From contig NZ_QNRF01000001.1 of NCBI RefSeq assembly GCF_003314975.1, positions 124,001-188,000 on the forward strand: a DNA stretch of 64,000 nucleotides. The letters are read 5' to 3'. The position numbers and the translations under genes were made by a program. The notes under the pieces are model-generated. The model did not search any database. It saw only the letters and a program-made list of their open reading frames with translations, and was not told where the DNA came from. The DNA is from Marinomonas aquiplantarum. GTDB lineage: Bacteria > Pseudomonadota > Gammaproteobacteria > Pseudomonadales > Marinomonadaceae. Positions 28,035-36,812 of this stretch are shown here, piece after piece. Position 1 is the stretch's first letter. The number at the start of each line of letters is the position of its first letter.

Positions 28035-29705
28035 ATGCTAACCAGCATCGCAATATCCAACTTTGCTATTGTGGAGTCCTTGGAGCTTGAGTTTAAACAA
28101 GGTATGACCGTCATTTCTGGAGAAACCGGCGCAGGCAAATCCATCATGGTGGATGCCTTATCTCTGTGCTTAGGAGACAGAACCGATGCCGGAGTCGTTC
28201 GCCATGGAGAGAAAAAAGCCGATATTTCCGCCAGCTTTGATATTCAAGACTACCCGCATGTTTATCAATGGCTGGAAGAAAGAGACTTGGAACAAGAGCA
28301 AAACTGCATACTGCGCCGCGTCATTAGCAAAGAAGGCCGCTCTAAAGCCTACATAAATGGTCGCCCTTGCACCTTGAGCGACCTCAAAGAAGTGGGTGGC
28401 CAGTTAGTTGATATTCATGGCCAGCACGAACACCAGTCGCTTCTAAAGAAACACGCACAACGCCAACAGTTGGATGAATATGGTCAACTCACCGAACTCA
28501 GCAAACAGGTTCAGCAGCAATATGCTGTTTGGCGCCAACTGAAAGAGGAACTCTTTGCCAAGCAAAATCAGTCAGCCGAGCAAGAAGCCAAGGTGCAATT
28601 ACTTTCTTACCAAGCGCAAGAGCTCGAACAGCTTGACCTAAAAGAAGGGGAAATCGAGTCGTTAGAGCAAGAACAAACTTTTCTCTCAAACATTGCGGAT
28701 TCTCAGGTCAAAGCATACCAAGCGAGTAATTTATTAGCTGACAACGAAGAAGGCAGCATCTGCTCTTTACTCAACCAAGCCATTCACAGTGCCAGTCAAA
28801 TCAACCCTCCGACACAGGAGCTGGAAAGTGCACTAGAAATGATGAACGCCGCACTCATTCAAGCACAGGAAGCGACAGACAGTCTCCGTCATTACCAAGA
28901 CACTCTTGAACAAGACCCTGAGCGCTTAACCAGTGTCGAAAATCGCTTATCTGATATTTATGACACAGCACGCCGCCATAAATGCTTACCTGACACTCTA
29001 ATCTCATTACGAGAGTCAGTTGAAGAGGAACTGTCTAAATTACAAGGCGGCGAAGAAAGCTTAGAAGCGCTCAAAGAAAAAGAGGAATTAGCCTATGAAA
29101 AGCTCACTGCTTTAGCGACTAACCTCACAGAACAGCGCATTAGCACCAAAGACGAATTGGCGAAAAAGGTTGAAGAACAGATTCACGGCTTAGGCATGCC
29201 TCATGCTCGTTTCTATATTCAATGCCAACCACTCAATCAAGTCACCGCCAATGGCTTTGAAGACATCGAATACATGATTGCTTCCAACCCAGGCCAACCC
29301 GCTCAACCGCTTCGCAAAGTGGCTTCTGGTGGTGAATTGTCTAGGATTAGTTTGGGCATTCAAGTGGTCACCGCCCACACCTCAACCATACCAACTTTAG
29401 TCTTTGACGAAGTCGATGTCGGCATCAGTGGTGGTATTGCAGAAGTCGTTGGCCGCATGTTGCGCTCTGTTGGTCAACGAGGCCAAGTGTTCAGCGTGAC
29501 GCACTTAGCGCAAGTGGCCGCACAAGGGCATCAACATTTACAGGTGAGCAAAAAAGTCATTAATGAAGCCACATCATCCGAGGTCAAAGTGCTGAAAGAA
29601 CAAGACCGAACGCAAGAAATCGCTCGTTTGCTAGGCGGGCTTGAATTAACAGAACAAACCCTCGCTCACGCGCGCGAGATGCTCAGCAACGTGCAGCTGC
29701 AATAA
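28035..29705 (+). CDS. recN: DNA repair protein RecN
   Basis: 556 residues, an SMC-like ATPase. Walker A GETGAGKSIMVDA near residue 30, central coiled coil, then ASGGELSRISLGIQV (signature) and TLVFDEVDVGISGG (Walker B). It acts early in double-strand-break repair. ATG 28035 is chosen because GGAG lies 7 nt upstream and the protein begins MLTSIAISNFAIV like other RecN proteins; an upstream GTG is in frame. It is divergent from grpE. An SOS box was not seen. Confidence 0.95.
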   Translation: MLTSIAISNFAIVESLELEFKQGMTVISGETGAGKSIMVDALSLCLGDRTDAGVVRHGEKKADISASFDIQDYPHVYQWLEERDLEQEQNCILRRVISKEGRSKAYINGRPCTLSDLKEVGGQLVDIHGQHEHQSLLKKHAQRQQLDEYGQLTELSKQVQQQYAVWRQLKEELFAKQNQSAEQEAKVQLLSYQAQELEQLDLKEGEIESLEQEQTFLSNIADSQVKAYQASNLLADNEEGSICSLLNQAIHSASQINPPTQELESALEMMNAALIQAQEATDSLRHYQDTLEQDPERLTSVENRLSDIYDTARRHKCLPDTLISLRESVEEELSKLQGGEESLEALKEKEELAYEKLTALATNLTEQRISTKDELAKKVEEQIHGLGMPHARFYIQCQPLNQVTANGFEDIEYMIASNPGQPAQPLRKVASGGELSRISLGIQVVTAHTSTIPTLVFDEVDVGISGGIAEVVGRMLRSVGQRGQVFSVTHLAQVAAQGHQHLQVSKKVINEATSSEVKVLKEQDRTQEIARLLGGLELTEQTLAHAREMLSNVQLQ

Positions 29706-29755
29706 CCTGTTAAAAACTTCGTCAGCTGCCGCCGGTCAATTCTTCCGAGCAGACA

Positions 29756-29792
29756 GCAAAAAGGGCTTAAACCCTAAAAGTTTAAGCCCTTC
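29756..29792. terminator. Terminator between recN and fur
   Basis: AAGGGCTTAAAC and GTTTAAGCCCTT form a 12-bp stem with a 7-nt loop; a T5 run follows on the minus strand, so it serves fur best and may also stop recN. Confidence 0.75.
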
Positions 29793-29847
29793 CTTTGCTC
29801 ACAAAGGAAGCCACCGTTAAGAGGCACCCTTCGCTATTGCTCTGTGG

Positions 29848-30258
29848 TTATTTTTTCTTTGGACGCACGTACATAATCAAACTGTGGTCTTCAATATCAT
29901 AACCGTGTTCTTCAGCGATTTCATGCTGACGCTTTTCAATCACTGGGTCAACAAATTCAATCACTTTTCCTGTGTCTAAACAGATCATGTGATCATGGTG
30001 ATCGCCTTTTTCCAACTCAAATACCGCTGTGCCAGCTTCAAAGTGATGGCGTTGAACCAATCCAGCCGTTTCAAACTGAGTCAGAACTCGATATACAGTG
30101 GCCAAGCCAACGTCTTCTCCTTGATCAAGCAAGGTACGGTAGACATCATCTGCACTTAGATGGTGGTCACCTGCTTTCTCAAGAATTTGTAAAATTTTCA
30201 CTCGTGGCAAGGTTACCTTGAGTCCCGCTTTCTTTAGCTCTTGATTTTCGCTAGTCAT
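29848..30258 (-). CDS. fur: Ferric uptake regulator Fur
   Basis: 136 residues. N-terminal winged helix (KAGLKVTLPRVKILQILE), hinge GLATVYRVLTQFETAGLV, and the metal site HHDHMICLDTGKVIEF. The CxxC zinc site of E. coli Fur is not present (CLDT instead), and the C-terminus ends early with YVRPKKK, as in Pseudomonas Fur. With Fe(II) it represses iron-uptake genes. It is divergent from bamE, and a Fur-box-like inverted repeat lies between the two. Confidence 0.95.
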   Translation of the reverse strand: MTSENQELKKAGLKVTLPRVKILQILEKAGDHHLSADDVYRTLLDQGEDVGLATVYRVLTQFETAGLVQRHHFEAGTAVFELEKGDHHDHMICLDTGKVIEFVDPVIEKRQHEIAEEHGYDIEDHSLIMYVRPKKK

Positions 30259-30282
30259 GAGTCATTCTCTATTCGATCTTAT

Positions 30283-30300
30283 TGATAATTACTTTATCAT
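30283..30300. promoter_or_regulatory. Fur-box-like inverted repeat in the fur-bamE gap
   Basis: TGATAA-N5-TTATCA (30283-30288 and 30294-30299) resembles part of the GATAATGATAATCATTATC consensus; it would allow fur autoregulation. The match is partial. Confidence 0.4.
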
Positions 30301-30327
30301 TAGCATACCAAAGTAAGGATAATACAA

Positions 30328-30645
30328 ATGAAAAAATCAGTTTTAATTTTATGTGCCGCACTTTCTTTAGGTGCATGCAGTTTATTTCCACCGCCTTACA
30401 AGGTTCCAGTTACTCAAGGAAACCTTGTAACACAGGATCAGCTTTCTCAGCTTAAAATTGGTATGTCCGAGTCTCAAGTCACTTACCTTCTCGGTAACCC
30501 AATGATTCAAGACACTTTCAAACCAGACGAGTGGCACTATGTGTACACGTCTCAATACGCTACTTCTGAGACAAAACAGAGCGAAGTAACCGATCTCGTT
30601 CTTACTTTCGACAATGGCAGCCTAACCAAGATTAAAAATCATTAA
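30328..30645 (+). CDS. bamE: Outer membrane assembly lipoprotein BamE
   Basis: 105 residues. Type II signal peptide with lipobox LGAC (Cys17), then PYKVPVTQGN and the SmpA/OmlA core LKIGMSESQVTYLLGNPMIQDTF. BamE is a lipoprotein of the beta-barrel assembly complex. The adjacent divergent fur and convergent rnfH-ratA-(smpB) set is the usual gammaproteobacterial neighbourhood. Its stop overlaps that of rnfH by 4 bp. Confidence 0.95.
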   Translation: MKKSVLILCAALSLGACSLFPPPYKVPVTQGNLVTQDQLSQLKIGMSESQVTYLLGNPMIQDTFKPDEWHYVYTSQYATSETKQSEVTDLVLTFDNGSLTKIKNH

Positions 30646-30926
30646 GATTTTGTGCTTTTTGCTGCTCGGTTGGCCCTAGCTTGTTTAGGGTCAACTTTCA
30701 GTTCACGATACAGCTCGACTCGCTCACCTTCTTTTAGCACTTGCTGGTCAGCATTGCGTACCGCTTTGCCAAAAATACCGACTTTCACGTTTTCCACGTC
30801 TAACTCAGGAAAAAATACATCAATGTTGGAACGGCGTACAGCATCACGCACAGTACAATCTTCTTCCACTTCCAATGACACAATTTTCTGCTTTTCAGGC
30901 AAAGCGTAAGCCACTTCCACTCTCAT
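30642..30926 (-). CDS. rnfH: RnfH family protein
   Basis: 94 residues of the UPF0125/RnfH ubiquitin-like beta-grasp family: MRVEVAYALPEKQ, then VRDAVRRS, VGIFGKAV and ERVELYREL with VDPKQARANRA at the end. Function is unknown. The start at 30926 is chosen because GGTG lies 6 nt upstream and it follows the ratA stop by one base; an ATG four codons upstream would overlap ratA. Confidence 0.9.
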   Translation of the reverse strand: MRVEVAYALPEKQKIVSLEVEEDCTVRDAVRRSNIDVFFPELDVENVKVGIFGKAVRNADQQVLKEGERVELYRELKVDPKQARANRAAKSTKS

Positions 30927-30927
30927 A

Positions 30928-31359
30928 CTATTCACCATACACGACTTTTGCGCGCTTACTGAAAGAATCTACCATGGTATTCGCTATCTGACTAAACACA
31001 CCACCAAACGCAAATTTCAGCATACCACTTAATTCGAATTCGATACTCAAAGCGATTTTACAGCTTGTTGATGACACTTCAGTAAAGGTCCACACACCAT
31101 GAAGGCGTTTAAAAGGGCCTTCTACTAACGTCATCTCAATACGACGATTCAACTCTAAAAAATTCTTCGTCGTAAACGTCTGCTTTACTGGCCCTTTGCC
31201 CACTTCCAAGGAAGCAACAATTTCCGTTGGGGTTTGCAAAATCAACCTAGACCCCAAACAACCCGGTAAAAATTCAGGATAAGCATTGACGTCATTCACT
31301 AAATCATACATTTGCTCACAACTAAAATTAACATGAGCAAAACGTTCTATACGACTCAA
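30928..31359 (-). CDS. ratA: RatA/Coq10-like START-domain protein
   Basis: 143 residues of the SRPBCC/COQ10 family; FSCEQMYDLVNDVNAYPEFLPGC is typical. E. coli RatA was described as a toxin blocking 70S ribosome assembly; the eukaryotic relative Coq10 binds ubiquinone. Which role holds here cannot be told from sequence. It lies directly before rnfH, as in most gammaproteobacteria. Confidence 0.9.
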   Translation of the reverse strand: MSRIERFAHVNFSCEQMYDLVNDVNAYPEFLPGCLGSRLILQTPTEIVASLEVGKGPVKQTFTTKNFLELNRRIEMTLVEGPFKRLHGVWTFTEVSSTSCKIALSIEFELSGMLKFAFGGVFSQIANTMVDSFSKRAKVVYGE

Positions 31360-31360
31360 A

Positions 31361-32719
31361 CTAAACTCCTATCCAACCCGCCAAGGTTATGACCATCATG
31401 GCAGGAATACTGATGTATTTTAACGTACCGTACCACCATTCAAAATGGCTAATTTGCTTGGTTATCATTTCATTCTGCAACATGGTACGCGGAATAAACC
31501 AAGCCACCAAAATAGACAGCAAAATAGCCACTACTGGTAACAAAATTAAAGACGTCAGCTCATCTAACAATTCAAAGAAGTTCAGCCCAAACATAATTTT
31601 ACTGTCCCAATGGTTAAATGACAGCAAAACGGCAATCCCGATAAACCATACCGCAATTCCCATAAGTAATGCGGCCTTTAAACGGGCAATGTAAAACTTC
31701 TCATGTAACCAAGCGACAAACAGCTCCAACATGGAAATGGCTGAGGTCAATGCAGCAATCACCAGCAGAGCAAAGAAGACACTGGCAAAAAACTGACCGC
31801 CAGGCAAACCGCCAAAAATAATCGGTAATGAAACAAAGGTTAGACTGGGTCCGGCTTGCACATCAATTTGAAAGGAAAAGACCAAAGGAAAGATCAACAA
31901 GCCAGCAAGGATCGCCACTAACAGATCAACCCCAACCACAATGCCACAGGCACGAGTAATCGACATACGTTTGCTCATGTAAGCACCGTAAGCAAACATC
32001 GCCCCCATCCCTACACTCAAACTAAACAAGGCCATCCCCACGGCAGCCAAGACAACGTCAAAGGTAATGTCTTGCCACGACCAACCAAACATAAACTCTA
32101 AGGTCTTAGACATGTCACCAACTACCATAGAGTAAGCAGACAAACCTAACAAACTGACCACCAAGGCGGGCAATAAAATTCGTACTAAGGCCGACAAACC
32201 TCGCGTCACGGATTGGCCTACCGTCAGTACCACCAGCGCCATAAAGACAGAATGCCAAAGCAGCATTTCACTTGGATTCGCTAACAATCCTTTAAACATG
32301 CCGACAGCGCCAGCTTGAGTGATTTGTTGAAAATCCCCAGAGATTGCTCGCTCCAAATAGCCAATTGACCAGCCCGCAATCACACTGTAAAAAGTCAGTA
32401 TCAAAAAGCCTGTAATACCTGCCAGCCAAGGCACTATCACCCAAGCCTTATGAACAATACGCCGCTCACTTAAATCATTTACTGTGTCTACTGGGTTAGA
32501 ACGAACCGTACGGCCAAGAGCGACCTCCGCCACCAGCACGGGCAAACCGACCAGTAACAAACATAAGCAATAGACTAATAAGAAGGCGCCGCCGCCATTT
32601 TGCCCAAGTACATAAGGGAATTTCCATATATTCCCTAAGCCAACCGCCGACCCACTGGCCGCAAAAATAAATATCCACGGACTTGACCAAATACCTTGTA
32701 AACATCGACTTTCAGGCAT
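31361..32719 (-). CDS. Sodium-dependent neurotransmitter-symporter-family transporter
   Basis: 452 residues with about 11-12 transmembrane helices. The NSS signature GSAVGLGNIWKFPYVLGQNGGGAF lies in helix 1. This family carries amino acids with Na+ in bacteria (LeuT, MhsT). ATG 32719 is chosen because the family starts near there; an in-frame TTG lies 75 bp upstream. It ends one base before the ratA start, so the three genes may share transcripts. Substrate is not evident. Confidence 0.85.
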   Translation of the reverse strand: MPESRCLQGIWSSPWIFIFAASGSAVGLGNIWKFPYVLGQNGGGAFLLVYCLCLLLVGLPVLVAEVALGRTVRSNPVDTVNDLSERRIVHKAWVIVPWLAGITGFLILTFYSVIAGWSIGYLERAISGDFQQITQAGAVGMFKGLLANPSEMLLWHSVFMALVVLTVGQSVTRGLSALVRILLPALVVSLLGLSAYSMVVGDMSKTLEFMFGWSWQDITFDVVLAAVGMALFSLSVGMGAMFAYGAYMSKRMSITRACGIVVGVDLLVAILAGLLIFPLVFSFQIDVQAGPSLTFVSLPIIFGGLPGGQFFASVFFALLVIAALTSAISMLELFVAWLHEKFYIARLKAALLMGIAVWFIGIAVLLSFNHWDSKIMFGLNFFELLDELTSLILLPVVAILLSILVAWFIPRTMLQNEMITKQISHFEWWYGTLKYISIPAMMVITLAGWIGV

Positions 32720-32877
32720 AAATTTAGGCTCTAAGAAAACAACAAAGTGAGAATGAGAAGAGACCACCTTAGAAGGAATAATGACTCTACTCAAATAAAT
32801 TTAGTAAACAGATGTGAATTTTCCATCATTCAGGCGCATACCTCAAGAAAAGCATAGGTTTTTGCCTCTATCGACCG

Positions 32878-32883
32878 TATAAT
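32878..32883 (+). promoter_or_regulatory. -10 box immediately in front of smpB
   Basis: TATAAT ends 8 bp before the smpB ATG, so transcription would begin at or within a few bases of the start codon. No convincing -35 and no Shine-Dalgarno sequence are visible. Confidence 0.4.
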
Positions 32884-32891
32884 TTTTCCCT

Positions 32892-33371
32892 ATGAGCAAA
32901 GTAAAGAAAAAATCCAACAGTACTGGCACCATTGCCCTTAACAAACGCGCCAAGTTCGACTACTTCGTAGATCAAAAATTTGAAGCTGGCCTAGCCTTGT
33001 CTGGCTGGGAAGTGAAAAGTTTACGCGAAGGCAAAGCGCAACTTGTCGATTCCTTTGTCATCATTCACCAGAATGAGGCTTGGCTAGTCGGCGCGCGTAT
33101 TACACCATTATTGAGTGCTTCTACTCACGTCGTATGCGAACCTTTGCGCCAACGCAAACTCTTGCTGAACCGCAAAGAAATTGATCGCATCATTCAAGTG
33201 ACAGAGCAAAAAGGTAAAACGTGTGCTGCCATGGCACTTTACTGGAAAGGCAACAAGATCAAATGTGAAGTTGCCTTAGTAACCGGTAAAAAAGACCATG
33301 ACAAACGAGACACAGAACGTAATCGCGATTGGTCTCGTGATAAAGAAAGATTGATGAAGCACAAAATATAA
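32892..33371 (+). CDS. smpB: SsrA-binding protein SmpB
   Basis: 159 residues: [48 protein letters not shown] and the basic tail [13 protein letters not shown]. It binds tmRNA and brings it to stalled ribosomes. The ATG aligns with the usual N-terminus, yet no ribosome-binding site precedes it. The ssrA gene follows 64 bp downstream. Confidence 0.97.
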   Translation: MSKVKKKSNSTGTIALNKRAKFDYFVDQKFEAGLALSGWEVKSLREGKAQLVDSFVIIHQNEAWLVGARITPLLSASTHVVCEPLRQRKLLLNRKEIDRIIQVTEQKGKTCAAMALYWKGNKIKCEVALVTGKKDHDKRDTERNRDWSRDKERLMKHKI

Positions 33372-33435
33372 AGTGTGGAATCATTGTGTCTGACTAGCGT
33401 AACCGCATAGGATTCGTTAGAATGGCCGCAACTTC

Positions 33436-33798
33436 GGGGATGACATGGTTTCGACGCCGGTTACAAAACCTGAGGTGCATGTCGAGAGTGATACGTGATC
33501 TCGTAAATCCACATGTATCAATTATATAGTCGCAAACGACGAAAACTACGCTCTAGCAGCTTAATAACCTGCTAGTGTGCTGCCCCCAGGTTGCTTGTAG
33601 CCCGGGATTCCGCAGTATCATAAATTACGAGATGCTATCCGATGCCCTGCCTGGGGATAAGGATCTAAGACTAATCAGGCTCGCCGACTATACCCTGTCC
33701 TTCGGGCGGTAGTTGGTCAAAAAATAGAAGTGACTAAGCATGTAGAGCCAATGGCAGAGGACTGACGGACGGGGGTTCGACTCCCCCCATCTCCACCA
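33436..33798 (+). ncRNA. ssrA: tmRNA
   Basis: 363 nt. The 5' end GGGGATG pairs with CATCTCC next to the terminal ACCA; a T-arm-like GGGGGTTCGACTCCCCC is present at the 3' end. The resume codon is GCA at 33532; the tag reads ANDENYALAA and stops with TAA TAA (33562). It rescues stalled ribosomes with SmpB and tags the protein for ClpXP. Confidence 0.97.
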
Positions 33799-33860
33799 AT
33801 CAAGCGCTTGATTTTAAAAGAGTTTGCACTTTTAAAAATGAAGTCGGTGCTCATATGAGA

Positions 33861-33904
33861 CACCAAATAAAAAAGCCACCTTCGGGTGGCTTTTTTATTT
33901 GGTG
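33861..33904 (+). terminator. Strong terminator downstream of ssrA
   Basis: A 20-bp perfect palindrome with a TTCG loop (CACCAAATAAAAAAGCCACC and its complement). The A/T tract inside it lets it work in both directions. The ~160 bp after it up to the CBS gene show nothing else. Confidence 0.9.
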
Positions 33905-34067
33905 TAACGAAAACTCATAGACCTGCTGCTATTTACCCAACCCGTCACCATGCCCCCATTCCTAATGCTTCAAATTCTCATACTGACAACAAAAAGCTCA
34001 CACCCGTTACGCAATTTTGCGTGTCTCGCTCTACACTGAAAGTAAGCATTGGCTGGGAGAATTAAGT

Positions 34068-34484
34068 ATGAAAACAGGTACCCTCTTTGTGAGAGACATT
34101 ATGTCGCGTGACGCGTATTACGTTTATCCTGACACCAGTATCATTGATTGTGTAAAAGGGCTCACACAACGCCGTTTGCCAGGTGCACCAGTGGCCGATA
34201 AGCTAGGACATTTGATTGGTTTTGTGTCTGAGCAAGACATATTGCCGGCACTGATGCAAAGCGCTTACTACAGTGAAGAGCCGAAAGATGTCAGTTCGGT
34301 CATGCAAACTAATGTGCTTAGCGTCAGCCCAAACGATCACATTATTGAGATCGCAAAGATGATGGCCGAACCCAAACCTAAAGTGTACCCAGTAGTACAA
34401 GAAGGCCGCATTATTGGCATCATCACCCGCTATCATATAACGAAAGCCTTACTCGCTGACTTAGAAATCGCGGTGCCAGTTTAG
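34068..34484 (+). CDS. Tandem CBS-domain protein
   Basis: 138 residues made of two CBS domains (about 8-60 and 80-135; VRDIMSRDAYYVYPDTSIIDCV and VMQTNVLSVSPNDHIIEIAKMM). CBS pairs bind adenosine nucleotides and usually regulate a partner. No enzyme or transporter domain is attached. ATG 34068 has GGGAG 9 nt upstream; an upstream GTG is rejected. No functional partner is evident among the neighbours. Confidence 0.85.
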   Translation: MKTGTLFVRDIMSRDAYYVYPDTSIIDCVKGLTQRRLPGAPVADKLGHLIGFVSEQDILPALMQSAYYSEEPKDVSSVMQTNVLSVSPNDHIIEIAKMMAEPKPKVYPVVQEGRIIGIITRYHITKALLADLEIAVPV

Positions 34485-34491
34485 TCTAAGC

Positions 34492-34510
34492 CGTCTCCGT
34501 CACGGAGACG
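34492..34510 (+). repeat. Hairpin after the CBS gene
   Basis: CGTCTCCGT/ACGGAGACG is a 9-bp palindrome with a one-base centre, 8 bp past the stop. No T run follows, so termination is doubtful. Confidence 0.4.
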
Positions 34511-34573
34511 CCCTTCGTGACCTTGTTGTGAGACATTGTTGCCTCAAGACACGCTTACGTTACGACGATTAGG

Positions 34574-34605
34574 TGAAACACTTGGCGCCTTAATAAAGTG
34601 TTTCA
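34574..34605 (-). repeat. Stem-loop spanning the stop codon of the last operon gene
   Basis: TGAAACACTT (34574-34583) and AAGTGTTTCA (34596-34605) are perfect inverted repeats; the TAA of the acyltransferase gene lies in the loop. No T run follows on the minus strand. It may protect or end the six-gene transcript. Confidence 0.45.
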
Positions 34606-36341
34606 GATTCAGAGCCTGGATGTTGATTAAGGTATTTTTCCGCCTGTGCTCTACCCATGTATTTGCCTAAGGTTTTCAACGGCACCTTGGTCAAATCGAC
34701 CACAATCAGGCCATCTAACGCATCATTGAAGTCGTGATCCAGATTAAAGCAGATCAATTTACCATTCATTTTAAGGTATTGCCTGAGTAATACAGGCAAA
34801 CCTTTACCCTGCTCCATACGAGCTAAGATCTTTGATAATAGCTCGACACTGGTTAAAGCCGACAAAAGATTCGGTTGCCAAAACTCTGTACTATTTTGCG
34901 CCAAAGGCGTGGACGCTTTAACCAATTTGGCTCGCTGTTGATCATAATGATGTAAAGATAAGGTTTGCATCATAAGTTGTCGTGCACTGTCACTGTAATC
35001 ATTACTAATACTGACCGGCCCAAACAAATGCGTGTATTGTGGGTTACGTGCCACCAAAGCAGCGATTCCCTTCCATAACATCAGCAAAGAGTTGAGGTTC
35101 TTTTGGTACGCCTCAGCCACCACAGAACGCCCAACTTCAATGCTGTTTCCCATGCTTGCCAAAAAAGCTTGGTCATATTGAAATAAGCTACGTGAATACA
35201 AGCCTTGCAGCCCTTTCTCCTTAAGCAACTGATCCACAAAGCCCAAACGATAAGCCCCGACGATTTTCTGATCCGTTTTGTGCCATACAAACAATTGCTG
35301 ATAGTAATGGTCATATTCATCGAGATCACACGCTAACCCACTGCCCTCACCAACCGCACGAAAGTTTTGCTCTCTAATGCGTCCAATTTCCTGCATGATA
35401 CTGGGCAGTTGATCGCGGCCAGCACAATACACTGCAAACTCGCCTTGCTCTAATAACAAAGCCTCAGCCGGTAATGCCACTATGTCGTTTAATAAGAGCT
35501 CGGTCGCCAGCGGCGTAACCACTTTTGGCAAGCTTTGTTGCTGAGTATCAGATGACAATAAATAGGTATTAAGACGCAGGTAATGAACTAAATCTTTTTC
35601 ATCACTGAAACCTTTTAATTCTGCATAATCAATGGCTTGCCCAATTGATAAACGAATACGCTGAGCTCGCTTGTTCAGCAGTTCTTTCGCTAACATGGCG
35701 GTTCTCAAAAGTGGATGGATTCGCCCTGCTCGATAAAACATGGGGCTATTTTTCCCATCAATAAAAATGGGCACCACAGCCGCTTGGCTACGGTTGATAA
35801 ATTTCGCCACCGAATGACGCCACGCCACATCAGCTAACACCTTGCTGCCTTTAGCATAACTGGACACCTCTCCTGCCGGAAAGATCACTAACACACCGCC
35901 TTCTGCCAAATGTTGATTAGCCTCACGAATTGCCACACTGTTGGTTTTGGTGGCTTGACTGCCACCAAACACATTCACACCAATAAAGAGATCGCGAATT
36001 TCTGGCAAACGCTTAAGCATTTCATTTGCTAACACTTTTACATCTTGCCGCACACCGGCCAGCAAATCCGCCACAATGACGCCTTCAATCGCACCTAAGG
36101 GGTGATTCGCAACAATCACAACTGGCCCTTGTTTGGGAATATTCTGCAATGAACCTGATGCCAATTGATAATCAATATCCAAAGCTTTGAGCGTGTAATT
36201 CATAAACTCAAAGCTGGATTGTGTTGGCAAACGTTGTTGATATAGAGCGTCCAGCTTACTCAACCCTGTCAGCCACTCAATACACTTTTCACCAAGACCA
36301 AAAGGTGTGACTCTGGGCAAACGAAATGGACTATCTTTCAT
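34590..36341 (-). CDS. Bifunctional acyltransferase: PlsC-like domain fused to OlsB-like GNAT domain (OlsF-like)
   Basis: 583 residues. The N-terminal half (about 50-260) is a lysophospholipid-acyltransferase domain with VANHPLGAIEG (His80, a degenerate HX5E) and IFPAGEVSS. The C-terminal half (about 300-480) is an acyl-ACP N-acyltransferase of the OlsB/hemolysin type (IREQNFRAVGEG, LFVWHKTDQKIVGAYRLG, SIEVGRSVV). This order matches OlsF, which makes ornithine lipid in one polypeptide by N-acylating the amino acid and then O-acylating it. Substrate here is unproved. It lies 20 bp after the YHS gene and closes a six-gene operon. Confidence 0.75.
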   Translation of the reverse strand: MKDSPFRLPRVTPFGLGEKCIEWLTGLSKLDALYQQRLPTQSSFEFMNYTLKALDIDYQLASGSLQNIPKQGPVVIVANHPLGAIEGVIVADLLAGVRQDVKVLANEMLKRLPEIRDLFIGVNVFGGSQATKTNSVAIREANQHLAEGGVLVIFPAGEVSSYAKGSKVLADVAWRHSVAKFINRSQAAVVPIFIDGKNSPMFYRAGRIHPLLRTAMLAKELLNKRAQRIRLSIGQAIDYAELKGFSDEKDLVHYLRLNTYLLSSDTQQQSLPKVVTPLATELLLNDIVALPAEALLLEQGEFAVYCAGRDQLPSIMQEIGRIREQNFRAVGEGSGLACDLDEYDHYYQQLFVWHKTDQKIVGAYRLGFVDQLLKEKGLQGLYSRSLFQYDQAFLASMGNSIEVGRSVVAEAYQKNLNSLLMLWKGIAALVARNPQYTHLFGPVSISNDYSDSARQLMMQTLSLHHYDQQRAKLVKASTPLAQNSTEFWQPNLLSALTSVELLSKILARMEQGKGLPVLLRQYLKMNGKLICFNLDHDFNDALDGLIVVDLTKVPLKTLGKYMGRAQAEKYLNQHPGSESETLY

Positions 36342-36361
36342 TTTGTTCTCTCTTTACTGAC

Positions 36362-36802
36362 TTATTGCGACATCATTTCAGGCCAATTTTGATCCGCTTG
36401 AGTGATGTGCAAACGACGATCAGCATCCCATTTTTGTTTTACCGATTTGTTATAGTTGAGATATAACTTACCATCGACAATGGCCCATTGCTCTGGGTCA
36501 GAAGAAGCAAAGCTGTTGTTGGCAGAAACCGCCCAAGCACAATAACCACCATATTGTGGCGCGTATTTTTCAGGTTCTGCCAAGAACATATCCAAATGCT
36601 GTTGCGAAGCAAAATACCAATCTGCCCCCTGGTATTCGGTGTTAAATTTAGCCTTGCCTTCAATGGCCTTTTGCTCTGTAAAATAGGCTACCGTGTCATA
36701 GCCACTGAGAGCTTTATTACTGAAGTAACCCGTTGAAATAGGGTCTTCCGCCCATGCCCAAGGGCAGATAAAAAGAGTGATGATGACGATAAGTTTTTTC
36801 AT
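36362..36802 (-). CDS. Secreted YHS-domain protein
   Basis: 146 residues. A cleavable signal peptide (LIVIITLFICPWAWA) is followed by a YHS-type domain (about 30-100: ALSGYDTVAYFTEQKAIEGKAKF, DWYFASQQHLDMF, YGGYCAWAVS). YHS domains often bind metals or accompany metal enzymes, but the metal-binding cysteine pair is reduced here to one cysteine (GGYCAWA). Probably periplasmic. It is 10 bp from the TANGO2-like gene upstream and 20 bp from the acyltransferase downstream. Confidence 0.8.
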   Translation of the reverse strand: MKKLIVIITLFICPWAWAEDPISTGYFSNKALSGYDTVAYFTEQKAIEGKAKFNTEYQGADWYFASQQHLDMFLAEPEKYAPQYGGYCAWAVSANNSFASSDPEQWAIVDGKLYLNYNKSVKQKWDADRRLHITQADQNWPEMMSQ

Positions 36803-36812
36803 TATTTGCTCC

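Noticed and set aside
33799..34067. Integration site or genomic island at ssrA
   Set aside because: ssrA is intact and followed by a terminator and a host-like gene; no duplicated 3' fragment or integrase is seen.
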